DNA of 44,820 bases from an uncultured Curtobacterium sp. (GCA_913778205.1 CAJYUW010000027.1:1-44820); one strand, 5' to 3'. Counted from the stretch's first letter, positions 1-8,271 are shown. Notes: generated by a model from the letters alone, not told the origin. Numbers and translations: made by a program.

Positions 1-1
1 C

Positions 2-115
2 ACGGTCCACATCTCCGAGGACGCTGCTGGTCTGCTGAACAAGACGTTCGGCACCGACGCGGTCAAGCGTGGCCTGCTCGTGGGCACCGCGACCATCACC
101 GCCCAGATCAAGTAA
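2..115 (+). CDS. 3' end of an unidentified protein (partial, cut by window edge)
   Basis: An open frame enters from the left edge and ends at a TAA at 113-115, giving the last 37 residues (TVHISEDAAGLLNKTFGTDA, then a strand-like GTATITAQIK tail). The alternating hydrophobic/Thr pattern looks like the last beta strands of an extracellular beta-rich domain, but I do not recognise the family and no anchor or sorting motif follows. A strong hairpin starts 15 bases after the stop, which supports this being a true gene end. The 5' part is outside the window. Confidence 0.6.
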   Translation, partial: TVHISEDAAGLLNKTFGTDAVKRGLLVGTATITAQIK

Positions 116-130
116 CACCGCACGGACGCC

Positions 131-165
131 GAGAGCGCCGTCCCCGACCCGGGGGCGGCGCTCTC
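131..165. terminator. Bidirectional hairpin terminator
   Basis: GAGAGCGCCG (131-140) pairs perfectly with CGGCGCTCTC (156-165), and the interior CCCC/GGGG extends the stem. It lies between the end of the partial plus-strand gene and the end of the minus-strand DUF1992 gene, so it can serve both convergent transcripts. No U-tract follows, as is common in high-GC actinobacteria. Confidence 0.75.
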
Positions 166-265
166 GTACGTCCCGGGACGAGCGCCCAGGCGCGTCGGTC
201 ATCGCAGCCGAGCGCGCGGGGCCCCGCACCGGACCGGACGGCTCTGCCTGGAGGCCCGGATCACC

Positions 266-868
266 TCAGCGACGTCGGCGCCACCAACGCCGAGGCCGGG
301 CGTCCGGGGCCACACCCTGCGCGGCCGCGGCCGCCGCGTCGGACGCGCGCCGTGCCTCCCGGCGGTCCCGCCAGGCGGCGAGCTCCGCGTCGACGTCGCG
401 CAGGGGCGTCACCACTGGCGGGCCCCCGAGGAGCTGCCGCCGCGCCTCCTTGACCCGGGCGTTGAAGTCCTCGAGGACGTCCCGGACGTCCCGCTCCGAG
501 GCCAGCGCGTCGAGGTGCTCGTCGAGCGCGGCGTCCTCCTTGCGGAGGGCGAAGGCGGGCGGAGCGATGCCGCTGATCTGCTCCCGCTCGATCTTCGAGC
601 GGATCCACCAGTCCGGGTCGTGCCGGCCGTCGTTCGAGGGCAGCGGCTTGCCGTGGTACGGGTTGCCCTCGAAGACCCCGCGGCGTTCGGCCTCCTCGAC
701 GAGCATCCGCGCGTGCTGTCCGACGTCCTTCGCCTGCAGGAGCCGCCGTTCCTCGCGGACCTCGTCGGGGTCGAGCGACCCCCGTTCGATCTCGCTCTCG
801 ACGAGCCGCTCGTACCGGTACCGAGCAGCGCGCCGGAGCCGGTCCATGCGTGCGTCGACGTCGTTCAT
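266..868 (-). CDS. DUF1992 (DnaJ-homologue-associated) family protein
   Basis: A 200-residue protein with the DUF1992 signature: GVFEGNPYHGKPLP at about residues 63-76, followed by a helical region with IEREQISGIAPPAFALRKE and an ELAAWR segment. The family is often annotated as a DnaJ-like-domain protein, but the biochemical role is unknown. The C-terminal 30 residues are low-complexity Ala/Arg, ending in RRWWRRRR, which would bind nucleic acid or acidic surfaces non-specifically (inference). It starts 13 bases after the GH15 stop with a strong GGAGGGG ribosome-binding site, so the two are probably co-transcribed. Two copies of the window's repeat core (CCGTGCCTCC near 350, CCGCGCCTCC near 440) fall inside the coding region. 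Confidence 0.85.
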   Translation of the reverse strand: MNDVDARMDRLRRAARYRYERLVESEIERGSLDPDEVREERRLLQAKDVGQHARMLVEEAERRGVFEGNPYHGKPLPSNDGRHDPDWWIRSKIEREQISGIAPPAFALRKEDAALDEHLDALASERDVRDVLEDFNARVKEARRQLLGGPPVVTPLRDVDAELAAWRDRREARRASDAAAAAAQGVAPDARPRRWWRRRR

Positions 869-881
869 GACCCCTCCATGA

Positions 882-2735
882 TCACTCCGTGCGGTCGCTG
901 CCGCCAGTCTCGTCGGAGCCGGCCTGCTCGGTCCGGACCTCCTCGATGGTCAGCGCGGCCTGGATGAGCGCCAGGTGCGACAGGCCCTGCGGGAGATTGC
1001 CCATGAAGGAGCCGTCCTCGCTGATCATCTCGCTGTAGAGCCCCACGTCGTTCGCCTGCGCGACCATCGCGTCCATCAGCGAGGCGGCGTCGTCCACCCT
1101 GCCGGTGCAGGCCATCGCCGCGGCGAGCCAGAACGAGCACGCCACGAACGGTGACTCCTCGTCCGCCATGCCGGAGTAACGGTAGACGAGCGGGCCGCGC
1201 TGGAGCTGCTCCTCGATCGCGCGGATCGTGGCCGCCATCCGGGGCCCGCGGTCGAAGGAGCTCATCGCGTGCAGGAGGATCGAGGTGTCGAGCTTGTCCG
1301 ACCCCGGGTACATGACGTAGTACCCGCGGTCCTCGTCCCACCCGTGCTCGGCGACCCACTGCTCGATGAGCTCGCGGTTCTCGATCCACTTGTCGCGGGG
1401 GCCGTCGATCATCCCGGCGTCGTGGAGCTCCGCGGCGGCGTCGAGCGCCTGCCAGCAGCCGATCTTGCTCGAGACGTAGTGCTGCGTGTCCTGCAGCTCC
1501 CACATCCCGGAGTCGGCTTCCTCCCACCGGTGGCAGGCGTCGTCCGCGAGTCCCTGCAGGACCCTCGCCGTCTTCCGGTCGATGACGTTGCCGGCCCGCA
1601 CGTACTGCCGGAGGATCTCGAAGACGTCGCCCCACACCCCGAGCTGCAGCTGGTCCCCGGCGCGGTTGCCGATCGTCACCGGGCCGATGCCCTGCCACCC
1701 CGGGACGTCACGCTCCTCGACGCCGTCGCTCGCCGAGCCGTCGAGCTCGTAGAAGATCGGCATGTCCTCGTCGTGGTCGGCGATGGTGCGCATCACCCAC
1801 GACACCGCGGCGTGGGTCTCCTCGCGCAGACCGAACCGGGTGAGGGCGTGCACGGTGTACGACAGGTCGCGGACCCAGGCGAACCGGTAGTCCCAGTTCT
1901 TGCCGCCGGTGCGGTCCTCCGGGAGGCTCGTGGTCGGCGCGGCGGCGATGGCCCCGGTCGGGGAGTAGATGAGGAGCTTCAGGGCCAGGGCGCTGCGCTG
2001 CACCGCCTCGGACCACGGGCCGTCGTAGTGGAACACCTCGGACCAGGTCGACCAGTTCTCGATCGTGCGGTCCATCGCGGCGAGGGCCGCCTCCGGCTCC
2101 GGCATGAAGATCGGCTCGTCGAAGGTGCCGACGATCGTGAGGATGTGCTTCGACCCCTCGCTCGTGGTGAAGCGGCCGGAGAACCGGGGACCGTCGTCGT
2201 GGACCGGCTCGAAGCCCTGCTCGACGATCGCGATCGTGACGCCGTCGATGCCGATGACGGCGCCGTTCGCCGTGTCCAGGCGCTCCGGCTCAGCGGTGCC
2301 GAGCAGCGTGCCCGGGACGACCGCCCACTCGAGCTCGACGGAACCCTGCACCCCCTGGACGCACCGCGCGAACTCGGCCCACGGCAGTCGGCCGGCGACC
2401 CCGGTGACCATCGCGTCCGTCACCGTGACCCGGCCGGTCGGCGTGGTCCACGTCGTGACGAGCACGTTCGTGCTCGGCAGGTACTCGCGGGAGACCTCGG
2501 CGTCCCCGGTCGGCCGCAGCGCGACGTACCCGCCGTGCTCGGCGTCGAGGATGCTCGCGAAGACGGGGGGCGAGTCCATCGACGGGATGGGCAGCCAGTC
2601 GATGCGTCCGTCGAGCGCGACGAGCGCGACCGTCCGTCCGTCGCCGACCGCGCCGTAGGAGCGGAGCGGGACGTACCCGTCGACCCGTTCCCCGTCGTCC
2701 GTCTCGTCCGGGGTGTCCCGGGTCCGTTCAGTCAT
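882..2735 (-). CDS. Glycoside hydrolase family 15 protein (glucoamylase/trehalase type)
   Basis: A 617-residue cytosolic protein with no signal peptide. It begins with the trehalase-like N-terminal beta-sandwich (residues about 20-210, including LRSYGAVGDGRTVALVALDG), followed by the GH15 (alpha/alpha)6 barrel. Visible barrel motifs are KNWDYRFAWVRD (about 279-290) and DSGMWELQDTQHYVSSKIGC (about 408-427), the latter carrying the Glu expected to be a catalytic acid. Length and layout match actinobacterial GH15 enzymes that hydrolyse trehalose or alpha-glucans; sequence alone does not tell me which. The ATG start is supported by a continuous family-like N-terminus. DUF1992 follows in the same transcript. 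A nested hairpin lies upstream at 2758-2800. Confidence 0.92.
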   Translation of the reverse strand: MTERTRDTPDETDDGERVDGYVPLRSYGAVGDGRTVALVALDGRIDWLPIPSMDSPPVFASILDAEHGGYVALRPTGDAEVSREYLPSTNVLVTTWTTPTGRVTVTDAMVTGVAGRLPWAEFARCVQGVQGSVELEWAVVPGTLLGTAEPERLDTANGAVIGIDGVTIAIVEQGFEPVHDDGPRFSGRFTTSEGSKHILTIVGTFDEPIFMPEPEAALAAMDRTIENWSTWSEVFHYDGPWSEAVQRSALALKLLIYSPTGAIAAAPTTSLPEDRTGGKNWDYRFAWVRDLSYTVHALTRFGLREETHAAVSWVMRTIADHDEDMPIFYELDGSASDGVEERDVPGWQGIGPVTIGNRAGDQLQLGVWGDVFEILRQYVRAGNVIDRKTARVLQGLADDACHRWEEADSGMWELQDTQHYVSSKIGCWQALDAAAELHDAGMIDGPRDKWIENRELIEQWVAEHGWDEDRGYYVMYPGSDKLDTSILLHAMSSFDRGPRMAATIRAIEEQLQRGPLVYRYSGMADEESPFVACSFWLAAAMACTGRVDDAASLMDAMVAQANDVGLYSEMISEDGSFMGNLPQGLSHLALIQAALTIEEVRTEQAGSDETGGSDRTE

Positions 2736-2757
2736 GCACCCAGCCTGCCCCGGGGGT

Positions 2758-2800
2758 GCAGCCGACCATCAGCGGGACGTACCCCGCTGTGGACGGCTGC
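2758..2800. terminator. Nested hairpin between alpha/beta hydrolase and GH15 genes
   Basis: GCAGCCG (2758-2764) pairs with CGGCTGC (2794-2800), and inside it AGCGGG (2771-2776) pairs with CCCGCT (2783-2788). It sits in the 118-base gap after the alpha/beta hydrolase and before GH15 (both minus strand). It may terminate the padC/hydrolase transcript. A copy of the repeat core CCGTGCCTCC begins at about 2801. Confidence 0.45.
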
Positions 2801-2853
2801 ACCGTGCCTCCATTCTGTGGAGCATCCGTCGGCCCGCGTGGGCGAGGACCGGG

Positions 2854-3615
2854 TCACCCCGCGTCGGCGAGCCCCGACGTCGCGACCAGTCGGTCGAACA
2901 GGAGCCGTCGGAGCGGCACCGCCGACCAGCCGTGGTCCGCTCCCTCCACCGCGGTGAACGTGGCACCGGGCATGATCTCGGCGTACCGCTGCCCGTACGC
3001 GAGCGGGACGATCTGGTCGTCCGTACCGTGGACGACGTCGGCCGGGCCGGTGTACCGCTCGATCCCGGCGTACACGTCGAGCCCCGCCGTCACCTCGTCG
3101 ACGAACGGCATCCCGAGCGCCATCCCGCCGAAGTCGAAGTACCCCTGCGCGCGGGCGGGTGCGAGCGGTCGTCCCTGGATCTCGTCCTTGCTCGCGATGT
3201 CGTCGACGACGACCCCGGCCGGTGACCACAGCGTCAGGGTGGCGACGAGGTCCGGCACCCGCGCCGCGGCGAGCGCGGACTCGACCGCGCCCAGGCTGTG
3301 CGCGACCACGTGCACGGGGCCGTGGGCATCGTCCGCGAGGGCCCGGACCATCGCGACGACCTGCTCGACCTCGTCGCCGATCGTGACGTCCGCGAAGTCG
3401 CCGTCGCTCGTGCCGTGGCCCGTGCGGCTGTACGAGCGGACCGCGGCACCGTGCCCGACGAGGTGCCGAGCGGTCTGGACGAAGAGCTGCTGACCACCGG
3501 TGTCCGAACTGCCGAAGCCGTGGACGAGCAGCGCGGCCGGGCGACCCGGCTCGACGGTGCCGGCCTCCCAGCCACGGACGGTGCGCCCGCGGTGACCGAG
3601 GCTGACCGGGCGCAT
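2854..3615 (-). CDS. Alpha/beta hydrolase coupled to padC
   Basis: A 253-residue alpha/beta-fold hydrolase. The oxyanion region LLVHGFGSSDTG, the nucleophile elbow AHSLGAVES (GxSxG type), the acid loop VHGTDDQIVPL and the catalytic His in EGADHGWS are all present in order. The ATG start is at 3615-3613, where the padC stop and this start share one base (TGATG), so translation is coupled. There is no signal peptide, so it acts in the cytosol. Because it is locked to a phenolic acid decarboxylase, a role in hydrolysing hydroxycinnamate esters is plausible, but this is inference from context; the fold has many possible substrates. The frame continues open upstream into padC, which I do not count. 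Confidence 0.87.
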   Translation of the reverse strand: MRPVSLGHRGRTVRGWEAGTVEPGRPAALLVHGFGSSDTGGQQLFVQTARHLVGHGAAVRSYSRTGHGTSDGDFADVTIGDEVEQVVAMVRALADDAHGPVHVVAHSLGAVESALAAARVPDLVATLTLWSPAGVVVDDIASKDEIQGRPLAPARAQGYFDFGGMALGMPFVDEVTAGLDVYAGIERYTGPADVVHGTDDQIVPLAYGQRYAEIMPGATFTAVEGADHGWSAVPLRRLLFDRLVATSGLADAG

Positions 3616-4142
3616 CAGTTCGTCCGGTCCGCGAAGCCGGCGGGCAGGTCGGCGGGTGCGGTGTCGACGACCGTCTCGTCGTCCTCGCCGACGTGCTCGA
3701 ACAGCGTGATGTGCGCGAACTCGGGGACGACGTAGACCGGGTAGGTCGGACCCTGGTCGCGGTACTCCCGCATGCGGTCGAGGTGGTCGTTCTGGAACAG
3801 CACGGTCTTGCTGCCGTCCTCCTCGACCCAGCGGGGGAAGAAGATCGTGCCGTGCAGGACCCGCTCGTCCGGCACGACGGTGACGACGACGCTGGTGCCG
3901 GTCGGCTCGTTCCACGACACCTTGTAGACGCCGGCGGTGAGCGCGACGAGGTCGACCGGCTGGTCCTTGACCCAGCGACCGCCCACCATCCCGGAGTGGA
4001 TGCGGTAGTCGATGGTCGTGGCGTTCTTGACGTACATCTCGTACTGCCAGCCGTTGGCGTAGGTGTAGATGAACCGGTGCCCGACGATGCCGGTGAGGTC
4101 CTGCTCGGGGACGGGGTGCTCGACGCTGGTCGTGGGTGCCAT
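3615..4142 (-). CDS. padC: Phenolic acid decarboxylase
   Basis: A 175-residue protein with the highly conserved core of the family: [34 protein letters not shown] and later [10 protein letters not shown]. These enzymes decarboxylate p-coumaric, ferulic and caffeic acids non-oxidatively to 4-vinyl phenols, using conserved Tyr/Arg/Glu residues in a small beta barrel without a cofactor. The length is normal. The start at 4142 is preceded by AGGAG 13 bases upstream. The gene is divergent from a MarR regulator across a 64-base gap containing a perfect inverted repeat, and overlaps the downstream hydrolase by one base. Expected role: detoxification of plant cell-wall phenolic acids. Confidence 0.95.
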   Translation of the reverse strand: MAPTTSVEHPVPEQDLTGIVGHRFIYTYANGWQYEMYVKNATTIDYRIHSGMVGGRWVKDQPVDLVALTAGVYKVSWNEPTGTSVVVTVVPDERVLHGTIFFPRWVEEDGSKTVLFQNDHLDRMREYRDQGPTYPVYVVPEFAHITLFEHVGEDDETVVDTAPADLPAGFADRTN

Positions 4143-4166
4143 GCTGTTGAGTTTGCTCCTGAAGTG

Positions 4167-4181
4167 CGTTTGATGCAAACG
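4167..4181. promoter_or_regulatory. Candidate MarR operator in the padC/marR gap
   Basis: CGTTTG-ATG-CAAACG is a perfect inverted repeat with 6-base arms, the size and symmetry expected for a MarR dimer site. It sits 25 bases upstream of padC and 25 upstream of the marR GTG, so one dimer could repress padC and the regulator. The assignment to this MarR protein is inference from position. Confidence 0.6.
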
Positions 4182-4194
4182 TTTTCCCGGTGAG

Positions 4195-4200
4195 TACCCT
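4195..4200 (+). promoter_or_regulatory. -10 box of a leaderless promoter for marR
   Basis: TACCCT fits the actinobacterial TAnnnT -10 consensus and ends 6 bases before the GTG at 4207, the spacing of a leaderless transcript. This favours 4207 over the GTG at 4201 as the start. Confidence 0.5.
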
Positions 4201-4206
4201 GTGAGG

Positions 4207-4698
4207 GTGTCCCCCCGCTCGAACGACCTCGACCCGTCCGACGCGGCCCGCCGCCTGAGCGCCGAGATCGGCCCGTTCCGCCGCGCGCTCCTCACCACCG
4301 CACGCCGGTCCGGAGACCTGCCCGACATCCCGGACGCGCAGATCGAGGTCTTGCGGCGGCTGGACGCCGACGGCTGGTCGAGCCCGACGACGCTCGGGCG
4401 TGCCCTCGGGCTGGCGCGGTCGACCGTCAGCAACCTCGTCGCCGCCATGGAGCGGGACGGGCTCGTCGAGCGTCGGCTCGCGCGCGGCGACGGTCGGAGC
4501 ACCGAGGTCGGCCTGACCGGGCTCGCGCGGCGTCGGCTCGCGGTCTACGACGAGTCCGCGGAGCGCGTCCTGGTCGCTGCGATCGCCGCGTCGTCGGCGG
4601 CGGACCGCCGGGTGATCGCGGAGGTCGGCGCGGTGCTCGGCCGGCTCCGGCAGCGACTCGAGGGGTACGCCGACCGCACCGACCTCGCGGGCGACTGA
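4207..4698 (+). CDS. MarR family transcriptional regulator (divergent from padC)
   Basis: A 163-residue winged-helix regulator. The DNA-binding part covers about residues 38-100: helix-turn-helix [20 protein letters not shown], recognition region [12 protein letters not shown] and the wing with DGRS. Long dimerisation helices lie at both ends. MarR proteins repress as dimers and release DNA on binding a phenolic or other aromatic ligand, which fits its position opposite phenolic acid decarboxylase. I chose the GTG at 4207 because a TACCCT box lies 6 bases upstream; a second GTG at 4201 overlaps the expected transcription start. Likely ligand: a hydroxycinnamate or its CoA ester (inference). 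Confidence 0.88.
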   Translation: MSPRSNDLDPSDAARRLSAEIGPFRRALLTTARRSGDLPDIPDAQIEVLRRLDADGWSSPTTLGRALGLARSTVSNLVAAMERDGLVERRLARGDGRSTEVGLTGLARRRLAVYDESAERVLVAAIAASSAADRRVIAEVGAVLGRLRQRLEGYADRTDLAGD

Positions 4699-4742
4699 CG
4701 GACGGGAGGCCCGTCACGGCGCCGCCACGCGCCTCCCGTCCG
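4699..4742. repeat. Palindromic GGGAGGC element, terminator of marR
   Basis: CGGACGGGAGGC (4699-4710) and GCCTCCCGTCCG (4731-4742) are perfect 12-base arms starting right after the marR stop. It is one copy of the palindromic element family also seen at 12830-12873 and 44782-44816. Position suggests intrinsic termination. The rest of the gap to 4933 holds no gene I can support. Confidence 0.7.
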
Positions 4743-4933
4743 CCACGGCGTGGCTCCCGTGGGATCGCTGCCCCAGACGCCGGCGAGGCGTCCGTGGCTG
4801 CGTGACGGGCGTCACCGCCCCCGAACGCGGGCTCGGCCGGCGGGCCGGACCTGGGTAGCGTCTCAGGGAACCGATCAGCCCGCCGTCGGACGACGGCCCC
4901 CATCACGCCCTCCGGGCGACGGACGGGAGCACC

Positions 4934-7102
4934 ATGCCCGGGTCACCGACCCGTACCTCGACCATGCCGTCGCGCCGTCGCGCGCTCGGCCTCGCAGCCG
5001 TCGGCGCCGTGTCCGCGGCGGTCACCGTGGCGACGACCGGCCGCCCGGCGGCCGCGGCCGACCCGACCACGATGTCGGTCACGCCCCGGTCCTCGACCGC
5101 CGCCGTGAACGCCTGGCTCGCCGGCGGCGGGGAGCGCGTCCTCCGCGGGACGATCGTCCTGACCGCGCCGCTCGTCGTGCCGGCCGGGACGCACCTCGAC
5201 GCCACCGCAGCCAGCGTCACCGGCCCGCAGTCGGACAACGTGCTGCGGAACCAGGCGTCCCTGCCCACCGCGACGACCACGGCCAGCGTCCGCGCCGGAT
5301 CGACCGCCGTGACGACGGCGGCACCGGTCTTCAGCGCGGCGTCCGTGGGCCGTGCCGTGCAGGTCGTGGGGGTCGGGCCGCACGGGGGACGCACCGACGC
5401 GCCGGGCTCGATGTACGGCCGCGTGGTCTCCGTGCAGTCCTCGACGCGAGCCACCCTCAGCGTGCCGGCGACGTCGACCGCGAGCAGGGCGACGGCGTAC
5501 CTGTTCCCGCCGGACGACATCGACATCACGATCACGGGCGGGACGTGGACGAACCGGAACGCGAACGGCCTCTCGCAGACGACCCAGTCGCACGGGCTGC
5601 TCCTCCGTCGCGCGTCCGGGGTGTCGTTGCGCAACCTCACGGTCCACTCGACCGGGAACCCGCAGGTCGGCGGGCAGTACGCGGTCTCGTTCGGCGACGT
5701 GCGGGACGTCACGGTCGAGGACGTCGCGTTCGTCGACACCGCGAGCGACGGCGTGCACTTCCAGGGTCCGTCCGCCCGGCTCGCGGTACGACGCATCACC
5801 GGTGTCCGGACCGGCGACGACCTCGTCGCCTTCACGACCGTCGACGGGCAGTCGCACGCCGGTTCGCGCCTGGGCGACACCGAGGGCGACATCACGGACG
5901 TCACGGTCGAGGACGTCGAGGGCCGCTCCTGCCTCTGTCTGCTCAAGGTCACCTCCGGCACGGGGGCAGCGGGTGCGCAGCGACGGATCCGACGGTTCAC
6001 GGCCACCGGCCTGACCGGGAACGTCACCGGCTCGTCGCCCGTGGTGGTCATGGACTACGCGGGACCCACCTGGTTCGAGGGGACGATCTCCGGCGTCAGC
6101 GCGATCGGGCACGGCGGTCCTGCCGTGAAGGTCGCGGTCGGGGCGCTCGGCGACCTCGTGGTCGAGGACGTCGAACGCCCCGCGAGGAGCGTCGCCGCGA
6201 CCGACGGCATCGTCCGCATCACCGCGGGCTCCGCGTCCTCGATCACCGTGCGTCGGCTGACCAACCGCTCCGTGGGCACCGGGAACGCCGTCGGTGTCGC
6301 CCTCGCCGTCGGTTCGGTCGGCAGTCTGGCCGTGAGCGGCGTCGCCTGCCCCGTCCTCGCGCCGCGGTTCGAGTCCGTCCGCCTGCTGCGCGCCGGTTCG
6401 ACCATCCGGACGCTGTCGATCAGCGACGACACGTCGGCCGCGCGCGACGGCAACGTCTTCGCCGTGGACGCCGCGGCGAAGGGCTACCGCATCACCACCG
6501 CGTCGTTCGCCCGGATCCAGCGCACGGCGGGCTCGGTGTGGGTCGCGGACGCCGACTCGAGCGCGACGACCACCATCACGGTCGACGGCTGCAGGGGCGG
6601 TCGGGCGATCGCCCTGCTCCGGGCTCCCGCGCGCCTGACCGTCCGCGGCAGCTCCCAGCCGGCCGCGTCGGGCGCCGGCGTCCGACTGAACTCGGCGGCG
6701 GCATCGCCGGTGCGCGTGCTCGTCGAGACGACCGAGCGCCCGGGGATGCTCGTGTCCAGGACGGCCGGACAGCGGGTGTCCGCCGTGTCGCCGTTCGTCG
6801 CGGTCGACGCCGCCCTCCTCACGCCGTCGGACGGGGACGTCGTGCGCAACGCGGGCAAGAAGTACCCGTCGGGGCAGCTGCGCTGGGACGCGAAGGCGAA
6901 GCAGTGGAAGCGGACCACGGTCACGGCGCCGACCACGTCGACCCCGGCGCCGAGCGCGCCGTCGCCGACCCCGAGCGCGTCGTCGTCGCCGACGCCCGCC
7001 GCCCCGACCGACCCGCCGTCGGCCACTCCTGTGCCGTCGTCGACCGGGGAGGCCACGCCGGTCCCGACCGACACCCCCACCCCGGAGGCCGTGGCCGGCT
7101 GA
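4934..7102 (+). CDS. Tat-exported right-handed beta-helix protein
   Basis: A 722-residue secreted protein. Residues about 11-42 form a twin-arginine signal (PSRRRALGLAAVGAVSAAVT followed by an Ala-rich cleavage region). From about 60 to 600 the sequence is a series of short beta strands with repeated xDVTVEDVxF-type turns typical of parallel beta-helix carbohydrate-active proteins (pectate-lyase/GH28-like fold). A short segment around 640-665 (GKKYPSGQLRWDAKAKQWKR) looks like a surface-binding motif, and the last 55 residues are a Pro/Thr/Ser-rich tail without LPxTG. GGGAG precedes the ATG by 4 bases. I see no obvious catalytic signature, so substrate (plant or own polysaccharide) is unknown. 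Confidence 0.8.
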   Translation: MPGSPTRTSTMPSRRRALGLAAVGAVSAAVTVATTGRPAAAADPTTMSVTPRSSTAAVNAWLAGGGERVLRGTIVLTAPLVVPAGTHLDATAASVTGPQSDNVLRNQASLPTATTTASVRAGSTAVTTAAPVFSAASVGRAVQVVGVGPHGGRTDAPGSMYGRVVSVQSSTRATLSVPATSTASRATAYLFPPDDIDITITGGTWTNRNANGLSQTTQSHGLLLRRASGVSLRNLTVHSTGNPQVGGQYAVSFGDVRDVTVEDVAFVDTASDGVHFQGPSARLAVRRITGVRTGDDLVAFTTVDGQSHAGSRLGDTEGDITDVTVEDVEGRSCLCLLKVTSGTGAAGAQRRIRRFTATGLTGNVTGSSPVVVMDYAGPTWFEGTISGVSAIGHGGPAVKVAVGALGDLVVEDVERPARSVAATDGIVRITAGSASSITVRRLTNRSVGTGNAVGVALAVGSVGSLAVSGVACPVLAPRFESVRLLRAGSTIRTLSISDDTSAARDGNVFAVDAAAKGYRITTASFARIQRTAGSVWVADADSSATTTITVDGCRGGRAIALLRAPARLTVRGSSQPAASGAGVRLNSAAASPVRVLVETTERPGMLVSRTAGQRVSAVSPFVAVDAALLTPSDGDVVRNAGKKYPSGQLRWDAKAKQWKRTTVTAPTTSTPAPSAPSPTPSASSSPTPAAPTDPPSATPVPSSTGEATPVPTDTPTPEAVAG

Positions 7103-7109
7103 GCAGCGG

Positions 7110-7255
7110 CCGCGCGGAGCGCCCGCCGGGCCGCGCGGAGCGCATGCCGGTCCGCGCGGAGCGCATGCCCGTCCGCGCGGAGCGCACGCCGGTCCACGCG
7201 GAGCGCATGCCCGTCCGCGCGGACCGCACGCCGGTCCGCGCAGCGCACGGCCGGA
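7110..7255. repeat. Tandem repeat, seven copies of a 21-base unit
   Basis: Starting at 7110, 7131, 7152, 7173, 7194, 7215 and 7236 (last copy shortened by one base), the unit is CCGCGCGGAGCGCATGCCGGT with few changes. From the third copy on, versions ending in ATGCCCGT and ACGCCGGT alternate, giving a 42-base higher-order period. The array fills the 184-base gap between the beta-helix gene and the DUF1206 gene. The period is a multiple of three but no conserved protein is encoded. Confidence 0.9.
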
Positions 7256-7286
7256 CAGGGGTCCCCAGAGCGGGCACGCTGGACCG

Positions 7287-8120
7287 ATGAGCGGAACGGC
7301 GGAACGAGCGGTCGCGGACGCCGGACGACAGGCGCGACGGGTGGCGGACAGCCGCTGGTTCGAACTGCTCGCCCGGGGCGGGTTCATCGGCAGCGGTGTC
7401 GTGCACCTGCTGATCGGCTACCTCGTGGTGCTCCTCGGCGTGGGCAGCGCCGCCGGCGGGACCGAGACCGACCAGTCGGGCGCGCTCCAGCAGATCGAGC
7501 GGGTGCCGGGCGGGGTGTTCCTGCTCTGGGTCATCGTCGTCGGCACCGCTGCGCTGACCGTCCGGCTCGTGGTCGAGGCGGTCGTGGGTGGCCGCAGCGA
7601 CAGTGCCCGGGCATGGGGCGCGCGCGCGAAGAACGCCGGGAAGGCCGTCGTCTACGGTGCGATCGCCTGGTCGGCCGCGCAGTACGCGACGGGTGCCGGG
7701 ACCAGCTCGAGCGGATCGTCGCGGAGTGCGGCCGCGAAGGCGATCGCGACACCCGGCGGCGTGTTCCTCCTGCTCCTCGTCGCCCTGGTGGCGATCGCCA
7801 TCGGGGTCGCCCTCGTCGTCGAGGGCGTCCGTCGATCCTTCTGGAAGCAGCTCGTCCGACCCCGGCAGCCGATCGACCGCGCGGTCACGGTGCTCGGTGT
7901 CGTGGGCTACGTGCTGAAGGGGATCGCGGTCGTCGCCGTCGGTGTGCTCGTCGCGGTCGCGGCCTTCCGGAGCGACCCCGACCAGGCGACCGGGCTCGAC
8001 GGCGCCTTCGACGCGTTGCACGGCATGCCGGGCGGCACGGCCGTCCTCGTGGCGATCGGCATCGGGTTCGTGGCGTTCGGCGTCTACAGCTTCTTCCGCG
8101 CCCGGTACGCGCGTCTCTGA
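7287..8120 (+). CDS. DUF1206 integral membrane protein
   Basis: A 277-residue protein made of three related two-helix units, the hallmark of DUF1206: each has a short amphipathic lead (LLARGGFIGSGVVHLLIGYL, then AKNAGKAVVYGAIAWSAA, then VVGYVLKGIAVVAVG) followed by a second membrane span containing PGG (RVPGGVFLLW, ATPGGVFLLL, GMPGGTAVLV). About six membrane segments in all. The function of the family is unknown. The ATG at 7287 has no clear ribosome-binding site; the upstream 21-base array ends 31 bases before it. A duplicated 52-base sequence follows the stop directly. Confidence 0.9.
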   Translation: MSGTAERAVADAGRQARRVADSRWFELLARGGFIGSGVVHLLIGYLVVLLGVGSAAGGTETDQSGALQQIERVPGGVFLLWVIVVGTAALTVRLVVEAVVGGRSDSARAWGARAKNAGKAVVYGAIAWSAAQYATGAGTSSSGSSRSAAAKAIATPGGVFLLLLVALVAIAIGVALVVEGVRRSFWKQLVRPRQPIDRAVTVLGVVGYVLKGIAVVAVGVLVAVAAFRSDPDQATGLDGAFDALHGMPGGTAVLVAIGIGFVAFGVYSFFRARYARL

Positions 8121-8225
8121 GGACCGGCGTCCGCTGACGCGGCACGCCCATCCGACGACCCCGCCAGGGCGTCGGACCGGCGTCCGCTGACGCGGCACGC
8201 CCATCCGACGACCCCGCCAGGGCGT
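8121..8225. repeat. Perfect 52-base direct repeat after the DUF1206 gene
   Basis: Positions 8121-8172 and 8174-8225 are identical, separated by a single C. Each copy contains the hairpin GCGTC-CGCT-GACGC. The first copy starts at the base after the DUF1206 stop, so each could act as a terminator. Identity over 52 bases means either recent duplication or gene-conversion homogenisation. Confidence 0.92.
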
Positions 8226-8271
8226 TCGCCGGCTCCCGGAGCGCCGACCCGTCCGACGTCGCCGCCGCGGG

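Noticed and set aside
4943..7387. Minus-strand open frame of 814 codons opposite the beta-helix gene
   Set aside because: Low-complexity Arg/Gly translation; its N-terminal CAPRGPACAPRG repeats are only the 21-base DNA array read in another frame.
8121..8225. Target-site duplication or attachment site of a mobile element
   Set aside because: The copies are adjacent, with a single base between, so nothing can have been inserted between them.
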